A stretch of 23,109 bases of DNA from the NCBI GenBank assembly GCA_964485815.1, contig CAZAJX010000030.1, forward strand, positions 1 to 23,109. Reading direction: 5' to 3'. This document shows positions 13,133-21,190 of the stretch, piece by piece. The position numbers were made by a program, and so were the translations under genes. The notes under the pieces were generated by a model that saw only the letters and a program-made list of their open reading frames with translations, had not been told where the DNA came from and searched no databases. Within the stretch, counting starts at the first letter, position 1; the number at the start of each line of letters is the position of its first letter. Source of the stretch: SFLA01 sp964485815. GTDB lineage: Bacteria; Bacillota; Clostridia; Oscillospirales; CAG-382.

Positions 13133-15220
13133 ATGGCAAGGACATACCCGCTTGAGCGTTACCGTAACATCGGCATAATGGCTCATATAGATGCAGGTAA
13201 GACCACCACGACCGAACGTATACTTTTCTATACCGGAAAGACACACAGACTCGGCGAAACACATGAGGGCGCTGCCACCATGGACTGGATGGAGCAGGAG
13301 CAGGAAAGAGGTATAACCATTACCTCCGCAGCTACCACCTGCTACTGGAAAGACCACCGCATCAATATAATTGATACCCCCGGCCACGTTGACTTTACTG
13401 TTGAAGTTGAGCGTTCGCTCCGCGTACTCGACGGTTCGGTTACGGTTCTTTGTGCAAAGGGCGGTGTTGAACCCCAGTCTGAAACCGTATGGCGTCAGGC
13501 TGATAAATACAAGGTTCCCCGTATGGCGTATATCAACAAGATGGACGTTACCGGTGCAAACTTCTACCGCGTTGTAGATATGATGCACGAGCGTCTTAAT
13601 GCCAACGCAGTTCCCATTCAGCTTCCTATCGGTTCTGAAGCGGACTTCAAGGGAATTATCGACCTTGTAAAAATGAAGGCTTATATCTATACCAACGATC
13701 TCGGTACCGACGTTCTCGAGCAGGACATCCCCGCAGATATGTTGGATAAAGCAGAAGAATACCGTGCAAACCTTCTTGAGAACGTTTCCGATTTCGACGA
13801 AGAGATCATGGAGCTCGTTCTTGAAGAGGAGCCCGTTCCCGAAGCAAAGCTTAAGACGGCTATCCGTGTGGCTACCATAGCAAACGATATGGTTCCCGTA
13901 GTTTGCGGTACTTCTTATAAAAACAAAGGCGTTCAGAAGCTTCTGGATGCAGTTGTTGATTATCTTCCTTCTCCTCTCGATATCCCTGCTATCAAGGGTA
14001 TCGACGTAGCGACCGAGGAAGAAACCGTACGTCTGGCTTCCGATGACGAATCTTTCTCCGCACTCGGCTTCAAGATCATGACCGACCCTTACGTTGGAAG
14101 ATTGTGCTTCACCCGTATTTACTCTGGTGTCCTCAAATCCGGTACCGCAGTATATAACTCCGTTAAGGGCAAGCGCGAAAGAATCGGACGTATCGTGCTT
14201 ATGCACGCGAACCACAGAGAGGATCTGGATGAAGCTTACGCAGGCGATATCGTTGCAGTAGTTGGTCTTAAGAACACTACCACCGGCGATACTCTTTGCG
14301 ATGAAAACAAGGCTGTTATTCTGGAATCCATGCAGTTCCCCGAACCCGTTATCCGCGTAGCTATTGAGCCCAAGACCAAAGCAGGCGAAGAAAAGATGTC
14401 TATCGCTCTCGGCAAGCTGGCAGAGGAAGATCCTACCTTCAAGGCTTATACCGATGAAGAAACCGGACAGACCATCATCGCAGGTATGGGTGAATTGCAC
14501 CTGGAAATCATCGTAGACAGACTTCTTCGTGAATTCAAGGTAGAAGCAAACGTAGGTAAGCCTCAGGTTTCCTACCGCGAAGCTATCCGCCGCGAAGCAA
14601 GCGCAGACACCAAGTTTGTACGTCAGTCCGGCGGTAAGGGTCAGTACGCTCACGTTAAGCTTACTATCGAACCCAACGAAAACGGCAAGGGCTACGAATT
14701 TATCAATAAGGTTACCGGCGGTGATATTCCCAAGGAATACATTCCCGCTGTTGACGAAGGTATCCGCGGCGCAATGCTCAACGGTGTTCTCGCAGGATAC
14801 AACGTACTGGATGTTAAGGCTACCCTTACCGGTGGTTCTTTCCACGAAGTAGACTCTTCCGAAATCGCGTTCAAGATCGCAGGTTCTATGGCGTTCAAGG
14901 AAGCGATGAAGAAGGCAGACCCCGTTCTTACCGAGCCTATAATGAAGGTTACCGTTATCACTCCCGATGATTATATGGGCGCGATCCTTGGCGACCTTAC
15001 CTCCCGCAGAGGTTCCATTCTCGGTATGGAGCAGACTGCATCCGGCAGTGAAGTAAATGCAGAAGTTCCTCTTTCCAATATGTTCGGTTACGCTACCGCA
15101 ATGCGTTCCGCAACTCAGGGCAGAGCAAACTACAGCATGGAGCCCAGCCACTATGCAGAAGTTCCCAAGTCCATAAGCGAACAGCTTTTCGCAGAAAAAG
15201 GCTTCGGAAGAAACAAGTAA
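13133..15220 (+). CDS. fusA: Translation elongation factor G
   Basis: This GTPase drives translocation of tRNA and mRNA after peptide transfer, and ribosome recycling together with RRF. It has 695 residues, the normal length. G motifs are AHIDAGKT (17-24), RGITI (59-63), DTPGH (81-85) and NKMD (135-138). Later domains show GELHLEIIVDRL, the domain IV segment with SGGKGQYAHV, and the C-terminal LTSRRGSILGMEQ. AAAGGAG precedes the ATG at normal distance. The single EF-G here has the canonical operon position, so it is the main EF-G and not a tetracycline-resistance-type paralogue. No terminator separates it from tuf, but tuf also has its own promoter. Confidence 0.98.
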   Translation: MARTYPLERYRNIGIMAHIDAGKTTTTERILFYTGKTHRLGETHEGAATMDWMEQEQERGITITSAATTCYWKDHRINIIDTPGHVDFTVEVERSLRVLDGSVTVLCAKGGVEPQSETVWRQADKYKVPRMAYINKMDVTGANFYRVVDMMHERLNANAVPIQLPIGSEADFKGIIDLVKMKAYIYTNDLGTDVLEQDIPADMLDKAEEYRANLLENVSDFDEEIMELVLEEEPVPEAKLKTAIRVATIANDMVPVVCGTSYKNKGVQKLLDAVVDYLPSPLDIPAIKGIDVATEEETVRLASDDESFSALGFKIMTDPYVGRLCFTRIYSGVLKSGTAVYNSVKGKRERIGRIVLMHANHREDLDEAYAGDIVAVVGLKNTTTGDTLCDENKAVILESMQFPEPVIRVAIEPKTKAGEEKMSIALGKLAEEDPTFKAYTDEETGQTIIAGMGELHLEIIVDRLLREFKVEANVGKPQVSYREAIRREASADTKFVRQSGGKGQYAHVKLTIEPNENGKGYEFINKVTGGDIPKEYIPAVDEGIRGAMLNGVLAGYNVLDVKATLTGGSFHEVDSSEIAFKIAGSMAFKEAMKKADPVLTEPIMKVTVITPDDYMGAILGDLTSRRGSILGMEQTASGSEVNAEVPLSNMFGYATAMRSATQGRANYSMEPSHYAEVPKSISEQLFAEKGFGRNK

Positions 15221-15244
15221 TAGAGCAAAGTTTTATAAAAAACC

Positions 15245-15272
15245 TTGACAAGCGCGTAATTTTTTATATAAT
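15245..15272 (+). promoter_or_regulatory. Promoter of tuf
   Basis: TTGACA (15245-15250) and TATAAT (15267-15272) are separated by 16 bp, 24 nt after the fusA stop codon. It gives a short, very A-rich leader of about 60 nt before the tuf ribosome binding site (TTGGAGG). tuf can thus be made both with fusA and alone, as fits the high demand for EF-Tu. Confidence 0.85.
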
Positions 15273-15338
15273 AAAGTTATGTGCGTGAAAATAAAATAAA
15301 AATAAAAATATAAGACACATTTTTTTGGAGGAATAACA

Positions 15339-16536
<1,198 letters not shown>

Positions 16537-16544
<8 letters not shown>

Positions 16545-16565
16545 GTTAATATAACTTAATATATT
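16537..16565 (+). promoter_or_regulatory. Possible weak promoter for the FMN riboswitch transcript
   Basis: TTGCAT (16537-16542) and TATATT (16560-16565) are 17 bp apart, overlapping the tuf stop codon. The start would fall near the first base of the riboswitch. The -35 box is poor, and the -10 lies in the perfect palindrome TTAATATATTAA (16556-16567). Confidence 0.35.
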
Positions 16566-16569
16566 AAAA

Positions 16570-16675
16570 GCTTCGGGGCAGGGTGTAATTCCCTACCGGC
16601 GGTAAAGTCCGCGAGCCGAAAGGCATGAACAGGTGGGATTCCTGTACCGACGGTTAAAGTCCGGATAAGAGAAGC
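16570..16675 (+). ncRNA. FMN riboswitch (RFN element)
   Basis: Closing stem GCTTC (16570-16574) pairs with GAAGC (16671-16675). The conserved core is clear: GGGGCAGGGTG, then TTCCCTACCGGCGGTAAAG, then CCGCGAGCC, then CCGACGGTTAAAGTCCGGAT. FMN binding is known to favour terminator formation or block translation in Firmicutes. Here a strong terminator follows 13 nt later, so control is by transcription attenuation. GGGGCA (16575-16580) can also pair with TGCCCC in the left arm of that terminator, a possible antiterminator, but this is only a pairing seen by eye. Confidence 0.96.
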
Positions 16676-16688
16676 AAAAGTAAGCTAT

Positions 16689-16720
16689 AAGTGCCCCCGT
16701 ATATTGGGGGCACTTTTTTT
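16689..16720 (+). terminator. FMN-riboswitch-controlled terminator
   Basis: A 10-bp stem, AAGTGCCCCC (16689-16698) and GGGGGCACTT (16706-16715), has a 7-nt loop and is followed by a run of T to 16720. It is probably also the 3' end of tuf transcripts. Confidence 0.93.
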
Positions 16721-16722
16721 GG

Positions 16723-16826
16723 GAATCGCCCCATTTGGCACACAAGAAATTTTCGCACGGGGCAGTAGCGGGTATCTACAGCTCCCCGCGCACGAAAATT
16801 CCTTCTGCACTCAAATGGAACGATCC
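16723..16826. repeat. 104-bp imperfect inverted repeat upstream of ribU
   Basis: The segment between the riboswitch terminator and ribU folds almost end to end on itself. Paired blocks are CCATTTG (16731-16737) with CAAATGG (16812-16818), AATTTTCG (16748-16755) with CGAAAATT (16793-16800), GGGG (16759-16762) with CCCC (16784-16787), and GTAG (16765-16768) with CTAC (16776-16779), with ATCG/CGAT outside. The apex loop is CGGGTAT. No clear target-site duplication is seen. It could be a small non-autonomous mobile element (MITE-like) or a large leader hairpin. With the FMN element and terminator it accounts for the whole 311-bp gap after tuf. Confidence 0.55.
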
Positions 16827-16855
16827 TTCAAATTTTGTTTTTATACGGTGTTTTT

Positions 16856-17461
16856 ATGAAAAGTAAAAAATACTTATTATCACTCACTCTTTGCGGAATA
16901 ATGTCGGCAATATCGGTGGTTTTACAGCTTCCGTTTTTTGAAATTTCCCTGCCTTTTCTCATTCCGCCCTTTATAAAATTAGACCTTTCGGATCTTCCTG
17001 CTTTGCTTACAGCCTTTACCGCAGGCCCTCTTTGGGGCGGCTTGGTGGCTGTTATTAAAAACGTAGTCCATCTCGCCTTCGGTTCAACGGGCGGTATAGG
17101 GGAATTGGCAAACGGTCTTATGGGTGTGGCTTTCGTTGTCCCCGCAGGACTTATTTATAAATACCGCCACAGAAAATCCGGCGCACTCATCGGCGGTTCC
17201 GTTGGCGCTGCGGCAGGCGCGGTGGTTTCGTTCCCCGTGAATATGCTTATCACCTATCCCTTTTATATAGGGGTGTTCTTTAACGGTCAGGTTGAGCCGC
17301 TGCTGGATACGTATAACAAAATTTTCGGCACCTCCTTCGGTCTTGTGGAAGTGCTTTTGGTATTTAACCTGCCCTTTACCTTTGCAAAATATATGCTGTC
17401 CGTACTCATAGCATTGTTAATATACAAACCATTATCTCCCATATTTAAAAAGTTCAAATAA
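16856..17461 (+). CDS. ribU: Riboflavin ECF transporter substrate-binding subunit RibU
   Basis: This integral membrane S component captures riboflavin and works with the shared ECF energizing module (EcfA, EcfA', EcfT), which is not in the window. It has 201 residues from the ATG at 16856. Hydrophobic segments include LTLCGIMSAISVVLQLPFF, TAFTAGPLWGGLVAVIKNVV, the Gly-rich LIGGSVGAAAGAVVSF, and the C-terminal segment YMLSVLIALLIYKPL. The sequence KLDLSDLPALL near residue 42 is characteristic of RibU. Function is supported independently by the FMN riboswitch upstream. The start is uncertain: TTG at 16835 is in frame, but neither start has a good ribosome binding site (only GGTG before the ATG). 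The 104-bp inverted repeat lies just upstream. The SAM riboswitch promoter begins 3 nt after the stop. Confidence 0.93.
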   Translation: MKSKKYLLSLTLCGIMSAISVVLQLPFFEISLPFLIPPFIKLDLSDLPALLTAFTAGPLWGGLVAVIKNVVHLAFGSTGGIGELANGLMGVAFVVPAGLIYKYRHRKSGALIGGSVGAAAGAVVSFPVNMLITYPFYIGVFFNGQVEPLLDTYNKIFGTSFGLVEVLLVFNLPFTFAKYMLSVLIALLIYKPLSPIFKKFK

Positions 17462-17464
17462 ACC

Positions 17465-17493
17465 TTGACAAACTGCGGATTTTATGTTATTAT
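17465..17493 (+). promoter_or_regulatory. Promoter of the SAM riboswitch-metK transcript
   Basis: TTGACA (17465-17470) and TATTAT (17488-17493) are separated by 17 bp. It begins 3 nt after the ribU stop codon. The start near 17500 leaves about 15 nt before the riboswitch. Confidence 0.85.
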
Positions 17494-17514
17494 ATCTCCG
17501 CTAAAATAAATACA

Positions 17515-17626
17515 GTATCATCAAGAGTGGTGGAGGGAACTGCCCTGCGAAGCCCGACAACCTGCGTGAGAACGAAAACCTCACCGCAAGGTGTTAAATC
17601 AGTGAAAGAAATTTCGAAGATGAGAA
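17515..17626 (+). ncRNA. SAM-I (S-box) riboswitch
   Basis: The closing stem uses TCATC (17518-17522) and GATGA (17619-17623). The S-box core reads ATCAAGAGTGGTGGAGGGA, then ACTGCCCTGCGAAGCCCGAC, then AACCTGC, then GCAAGGTGTTAAATC, followed by GAAGATGAG. When SAM is bound, the closing stem forms and the terminator can fold. The alternative antiterminator is visible: GAGAAGCCG (17622-17630) with CGCCTTCTC (17647-17655), one mismatch, using bases of both the closing stem and the terminator. High SAM therefore switches off SAM synthase made by the gene below. Confidence 0.96.
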
Positions 17627-17642
17627 GCCGCTAAAATTTTTC

Positions 17643-17671
17643 AAAACGCCTTCTCCCGAAAGGCGTTTTTT
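17643..17671 (+). terminator. SAM-riboswitch-controlled terminator
   Basis: A 10-bp stem, AAAACGCCTT (17643-17652) and AAGGCGTTTT (17660-17669), has a 7-nt loop and T6 at 17666-17671. It is the only terminator after ribU and probably also ends ribU transcripts. Confidence 0.93.
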
Positions 17672-17674
17672 GTT

Positions 17675-17712
17675 GTTTTCGGGGTCCCCGAGAAAACGCA
17701 GTTTTCTTGGGG
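17675..17712 (+). promoter_or_regulatory. Three-strand alternative hairpin before metK
   Basis: The middle strand CCCCGAGAAAAC (17686-17697) can pair to the right with GTTTTCTTGGGG (17701-17712, 12 bp with one G-U and a GCA loop), or to the left with GTTTTCGGGG (17675-17684). The second hairpin ends just before the metK ribosome binding site (AAAGGAAG, near 17721-17728). No long T run follows, so it is not a typical terminator. Confidence 0.5.
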
Positions 17713-17736
17713 TAAAAAAGAAAGGAAGTAAAAACT

Positions 17737-18915
17737 ATGGTAAAATATTTTTCCAGTGAATCCGTAACCGAGGGACATCCCGATAAAGTGTGCGACCGCA
17801 TTTCCGACAGCGTGCTTGATGCTATCCTTGCGCAGGATCCCCAAGCACGCGTAGCTTGCGAAACCGCCTGCACCACAGGCCTTGTTCTGGTTATGGGTGA
17901 AATAACCACCACCGCACAGGTAGATATTCCCGCTATCGTCCGCAACGCCGTTCGTGAGATCGGCTTTGACAGAGCAAAAATGGGCTTCGATTGCGATACC
18001 TGCTCCGTGCTCACCTCTCTGGATAAGCAGTCACCCGATATTGCTATGGGTGTTGATAAATCCCTTGAATCCAAGACCGGAGAGGACGACAGCAAGTACG
18101 ATACCGGCGCAGGAGATCAGGGTATGATGTTCGGCTATGCCTGCGACGAAACCGAAACCTTGATGCCTCTTCCCATATACCTTGCCCACCGCCTCGCATA
18201 CCGTCTTACCGAAGTAAGAAAGCAGGGTATCATTAAGGGACTTTATCCTGACGGAAAGACTCAGGTAACCGTTCAGTACGAGGACGATATCCCCGTACGT
18301 GTGGATTCCGTTGTAGTTTCCACCCAGCATTCCGAGGATACTGACCTTGATTTTCTCCGCGTGCTTCTCGAAAAAGAGGTTATCCGCGCAATTATTCCCG
18401 AAAAATACCTTGATGAAAACACCAAAATATACATAAACCCCACGGGACGCTTCGTTGTAGGCGGACCTCACGGTGATAGCGGTCTTACCGGCAGAAAGAT
18501 CATCGTAGATACCTACGGCGGCTACGCACGCCACGGCGGCGGCGCATTCTCCGGCAAGGACCCCACCAAGGTTGACCGTTCCGCGGCATATATGTGCCGT
18601 TACCTTGCAAAGAACGTAGTTGCTTCCGGCGCGGCAAAGCGTTGCGAGATTCAGCTTGCATACGCTATCGGCGTAGCAAAGCCCCTTTCCGTTTTGGTAG
18701 ATACCTTCGGCACGGGTAAGGTAAGCGATGAGGTTATCGCAGACCTGCTCAAAGAACTGGCGGACCTCCGTCCCGCCGCTATTATCGAGCGTCTTGACCT
18801 CCGCCGTCCCCAGTATACCGCCCTTTCCTCTTACGGCCACTTCGGCAGAGAAGATCTGGGCGTTAAGTGGGAGGAAACCGACCTTGCGGACATCATCGCC
18901 GCAAAAATAGGCTAA
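17737..18915 (+). CDS. metK: S-adenosylmethionine synthase (methionine adenosyltransferase)
   Basis: It makes S-adenosylmethionine from methionine and ATP, releasing phosphate and pyrophosphate. The protein has 392 residues, the normal length. Motifs are SSESVTEGHPDKVCD (6-20, His in the active site), GAGDQGMMFGYA (124-135), and the phosphate-binding loop GGGAFSGKDPTKVDRS (267-282). Conserved GRFVVGGPHGDSGLTGRK precedes that loop. AAAGGAAG lies 8 nt before the ATG. The SAM-I riboswitch and terminator upstream give feedback control by the product. There is no other gene in the transcript unless the doubtful small ORF downstream is real; a terminator follows at 19033. Confidence 0.98.
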   Translation: MVKYFSSESVTEGHPDKVCDRISDSVLDAILAQDPQARVACETACTTGLVLVMGEITTTAQVDIPAIVRNAVREIGFDRAKMGFDCDTCSVLTSLDKQSPDIAMGVDKSLESKTGEDDSKYDTGAGDQGMMFGYACDETETLMPLPIYLAHRLAYRLTEVRKQGIIKGLYPDGKTQVTVQYEDDIPVRVDSVVVSTQHSEDTDLDFLRVLLEKEVIRAIIPEKYLDENTKIYINPTGRFVVGGPHGDSGLTGRKIIVDTYGGYARHGGGAFSGKDPTKVDRSAAYMCRYLAKNVVASGAAKRCEIQLAYAIGVAKPLSVLVDTFGTGKVSDEVIADLLKELADLRPAAIIERLDLRRPQYTALSSYGHFGREDLGVKWEETDLADIIAAKIG

Positions 18916-18922
18916 AACCGAA

Positions 18923-19047
18923 ATGAAAACAAAACGTGTTATAATTTATACCGTTGTTCTGGCGCACTTGTTGTCAACGCCGCAATAGTGGTGCTTATAA
19001 TAGTGCTTGTTAAAAGGAAGAAAAACAATAAAAAAACCTCCGAGTAA
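18923..19047 (+). pseudogene. Possible frameshifted small membrane protein
   Basis: ATG at 18923 opens a frame reading MKTKRVIIYTVVLAH, which stops early at 18986-18988. From 18967 a second frame continues without a start codon: LVVNAAIVVLIIVLVKRKKN and a few more residues to TAA at 19045. Joined by a small indel near 18964-18967, the two would form a protein of about 40 residues: basic N-terminus, one membrane segment, Lys-rich tail. The end overlaps the terminator at 19033. The ribosome binding site is poor. It may be a decayed gene, a sequencing error, or coincidence. It is all that this 155-bp gap contains besides the terminator. Confidence 0.3.
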
Positions 19048-19058
19048 TCGGAGGTTTT
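19033..19058. terminator. Bidirectional terminator between metK and aldo/keto reductase
   Basis: AAAACCTCCGA (19033-19043) pairs perfectly with TCGGAGGTTTT (19048-19058), loop GTAA, with A and T runs on the two sides. It lies between convergent genes. Confidence 0.9.
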
Positions 19059-19070
19059 GATTTTACAATT

Positions 19071-20192
19071 TTATTCCTTATCCTTGATAAGCTCTGCCAT
19101 TTCGGACATAATATCGGCGATCTTTATGTTCTGGGGGCAGACTGCTTCACAAGCGCGGCAGCCGATGCAGGCGGAGGGCTTTTTGTCCTCATCCAGCTTC
19201 TTTACTCTGCCAAGTCCCTCAAAATCCTTGCGGTTGTAAGCCTTTATCAGATCGGGAATATCAAGTCCCGCAGGGCAGCCCTCGGTGCAGTAACGGCAGG
19301 CGGTGCAGGGCACGGAATTCAACATTCCTTCCGCAACCTTTGCAAGGGCGGCGTTTTCTTCCTCGCTTACGGGCTTGAAGGTGGAGAAGGTGTTGATATT
19401 ATCGGTTATCTGCTGCATATTGGACATACCGGAAAGCACCATGGTAACGCCCTTTACGCTTTGCAGATATCTGAACGACCAAGCGGGTATGCCCTCTTCG
19501 GGACGGAGTGCTTTCAACGTTTCTTCGTCGTTGGGTGCAAGGGACGCTAATTTTCCGCCGCGGACAGGCTCCATTACCCAGATGGGAATATTGCGCTCGT
19601 TCAGTAATTCTACCTTTGCCTTGGCATCCTGCAAGGTCCAGTCCAGCCAGTTAAGCTGTATCTGCACGAATTCAATATCCTTGCCGTATTTATCCAGAAA
19701 TGCTCGGAGCGTTTCCAGATCGCTGTGGCAGGATACGCCCAGATGCTTTATTCTGCCCGCATCTCTCTGCTTGCACAGATATGTATACAGCCCGTACTTT
19801 TCATCGTCCATATACCAGCCTGCGTTACGGGAGAAAAGGTTGTGGAAAAGGTAAAAATCAAAATATTCCACACCGCATTTTTCAAGCTGTTTTTCAAATA
19901 TTTCTTCGTGGTTAATAACGTTTTCTTCACTGAATCCGGGAAATTTGGAAGCGAGATAAAAGCTTTCGCGGGGGTAATTTTTGAGCATCTGCCCGCAAAC
20001 GATCTCGCTGTTACCGTTGTGGTAACCGAAAGCGGTATCGAAATAATTTATTCCGTTTGCAATAGCGTAGTCAAAAATCTCTTTTGTCTTTTCGTGGTCT
20101 ATCTTGCCGTTGTCGTTTTCCAGAACGGGAAACCGCATGGTTCCAAGTCCCAGGGCTGATAACTTTTTGTCCTTAAAAGTGTTATAAAGCAT
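19071..20192 (-). CDS. Aldo/keto reductase with C-terminal 2[4Fe-4S] ferredoxin domain
   Basis: This is a predicted cytoplasmic oxidoreductase of 373 residues. The N-terminal TIM-barrel shows the aldo/keto reductase tetrad: D52 and Y57 (FDTAFGYHNG), K83 (YLASKFP) and H117 (FYLFHNLF). GLGTMRFP is near the start. The C-terminus carries two four-cysteine clusters, C296/C299/C302/C306 and C342/C345/C348/C352, each followed by Pro, typical of ferredoxin-type iron-sulfur sites. Such fusions are common in anaerobic Clostridia, but the substrate is unknown. I start at ATG 20192, with GAGG 8 nt upstream. A GTG at 20222 would add ten residues, but the likely transcription start lies at or after it, so the longer form is doubtful. 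It is a single gene, convergent with metK and divergent from the amidase. Confidence 0.93.
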   Translation of the reverse strand: MLYNTFKDKKLSALGLGTMRFPVLENDNGKIDHEKTKEIFDYAIANGINYFDTAFGYHNGNSEIVCGQMLKNYPRESFYLASKFPGFSEENVINHEEIFEKQLEKCGVEYFDFYLFHNLFSRNAGWYMDDEKYGLYTYLCKQRDAGRIKHLGVSCHSDLETLRAFLDKYGKDIEFVQIQLNWLDWTLQDAKAKVELLNERNIPIWVMEPVRGGKLASLAPNDEETLKALRPEEGIPAWSFRYLQSVKGVTMVLSGMSNMQQITDNINTFSTFKPVSEEENAALAKVAEGMLNSVPCTACRYCTEGCPAGLDIPDLIKAYNRKDFEGLGRVKKLDEDKKPSACIGCRACEAVCPQNIKIADIMSEMAELIKDKE

Positions 20193-20227
20193 ATTATTAA
20201 CCTCGCTTTTGTTTACTTTCACATATT

Positions 20228-20233
20228 ATTATA
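20228..20233 (-). promoter_or_regulatory. -10 box of the aldo/keto reductase promoter
   Basis: A perfect TATAAT is read on the minus strand. The best -35 is a poor TTGCTT, 16 bp upstream. Transcription would begin near 20220, about 28 nt before the ATG at 20192, which supports that start. Confidence 0.5.
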
Positions 20234-20314
20234 CATTACGCCTTAAAAAAAGCAAGAGGGGACGGCAATAAAATTTTAATAAACAATTTTTTCAATTTTT
20301 CCTATAAAAACATA

Positions 20315-20343
20315 TTTACATACATTTTACGATATGATATATT
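20315..20343 (+). promoter_or_regulatory. Probable promoter of the amidase gene
   Basis: TTTACA (20315-20320) and TATATT (20338-20343) are 17 bp apart in a very AT-rich stretch. A perfect TATAAT at 20343-20348 overlaps, but its spacing to any -35-like box is wrong. Either -10 would give a short leader before the amidase. Confidence 0.5.
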
Positions 20344-20374
20344 ATAATACGCCACGGGAAAGGGGAGTGAAGGT

Positions 20375-21124
20375 ATGAAAAAGTCATTTATCGTTTTGCT
20401 TGTGCTTTGGGTGTGTCTTTTGTGGGGCTGCAGCGGAAGCGGAGAAGGGGAAGAGGAAACAAGCATCCCGCCCGTTTCCACGGACGGACACACCGTTATC
20501 GTCCTTGATGCGGGACACGGATTCAGCGACCCGGGCTGTTCAAGCGAATATATGGTCGGAACCGAAGCGGATGTAACTATAGATATGGTTATTCTTCTCC
20601 AAAACGCGCTTATAGAACGGGGTGCCGAGGTTGTACTTACTCACGACGGAGAAAAATACCCATCGGAGCAGGAAATAATAAAGATTTGCACCGAAAACGG
20701 CGTTGATTACCGCGAAGACCTTATTATCGAAGACGGCATATTCTCCGCTTACGAACGGGGTGTATACGTGTTGGCGCTGAGCAAGGAAACGGAAATAGAC
20801 CTTTTTGTTTCCCTCCACGTTAACAGCTTTACCGATCCCGCCGTTGACAGATACGAGCTGTATTATTGCAGTAAAAATCCTCACACAGCACTTTTGAGTT
20901 CTCTGTGCGAAAGCCTTTCCGCGCGGTTGGACAACACAACCAAAACGGCGGCGCTGAAATATGATGATGCGTATATCGTTACAAAATACGGTAAGTATCC
21001 CTCCCTTTTGGTGGAAACGGGATACGCCTCCAACGAGCAAGCCGCAGAAAAATTTAATTCACCAAAGTGGCGGGAAGAATTTTGCAATATCCTTGCCGAA
21101 GAAATAATAAATGCAATTAAATGA
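20375..21124 (+). CDS. N-acetylmuramoyl-L-alanine amidase (Amidase_3), lipoprotein
   Basis: This is a predicted zinc-dependent cell-wall hydrolase that cuts the bond between N-acetylmuramic acid and the L-Ala of the peptide stem. The 249-residue protein has a signal peptide with lipobox LWGC (Cys19), so it is probably anchored on the outer face of the membrane. Then comes an acidic linker and the catalytic domain. Zinc ligands are H48 (VLDAGHGFSDPG), E64 (GTEADVTIDM) and H148 (FVSLHVNSF), and the catalytic Glu is E214 (PSLLVETGYASN). The segment between E64 and H148 is long: where many relatives have a short TR-D-x-x-x-x-L-x-x-R link, about 35 residues (GEKYPSEQEIIK onward) intervene. There is no SH3 or SPOR-type wall-binding domain. 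The site GGGGAG sits 8-10 nt before the ATG. A terminator follows 6 nt after the stop. The gene appears monocistronic. Confidence 0.94.
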   Translation: MKKSFIVLLVLWVCLLWGCSGSGEGEEETSIPPVSTDGHTVIVLDAGHGFSDPGCSSEYMVGTEADVTIDMVILLQNALIERGAEVVLTHDGEKYPSEQEIIKICTENGVDYREDLIIEDGIFSAYERGVYVLALSKETEIDLFVSLHVNSFTDPAVDRYELYYCSKNPHTALLSSLCESLSARLDNTTKTAALKYDDAYIVTKYGKYPSLLVETGYASNEQAAEKFNSPKWREEFCNILAEEIINAIK

Positions 21125-21130
21125 AAAACA

Positions 21131-21158
21131 AAAATCCGCCGATTTCGGCGGATTTTTT
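21131..21158. terminator. Bidirectional terminator between amidase and MFS gene
   Basis: AAAATCCGCCGA (21131-21142) pairs with TCGGCGGATTTT (21145-21156), followed by T on the plus strand. It is convergently placed and probably ends both genes. Confidence 0.9.
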
Positions 21159-21190
21159 ACCTTAGTTCATCGTTCATAGTTTTTCTTGTT

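Noticed and set aside
13118..15151. 677-codon minus-strand frame opposite fusA
   Set aside because: Antisense to a complete EF-G; no promoter or ribosome binding site supports it.
15235..15267. Terminator between fusA and tuf
   Set aside because: Only A/T pairing (ATAAAAAA with TTTTTTAT) around a long loop is available; there is no G/C-rich stem.
16835..16855. TTG at 16835 as the start of ribU
   Set aside because: It adds only seven residues, and no ribosome binding site lies within normal distance; ATG 16856 followed by a basic MKSKK is more natural. Not fully excluded.
20193..20222. GTG at 20222 as the start of the aldo/keto reductase
   Set aside because: The likely TATAAT at 20228-20233 would put the RNA start at or past this codon, and ATG 20192 has GAGG 8 nt upstream.
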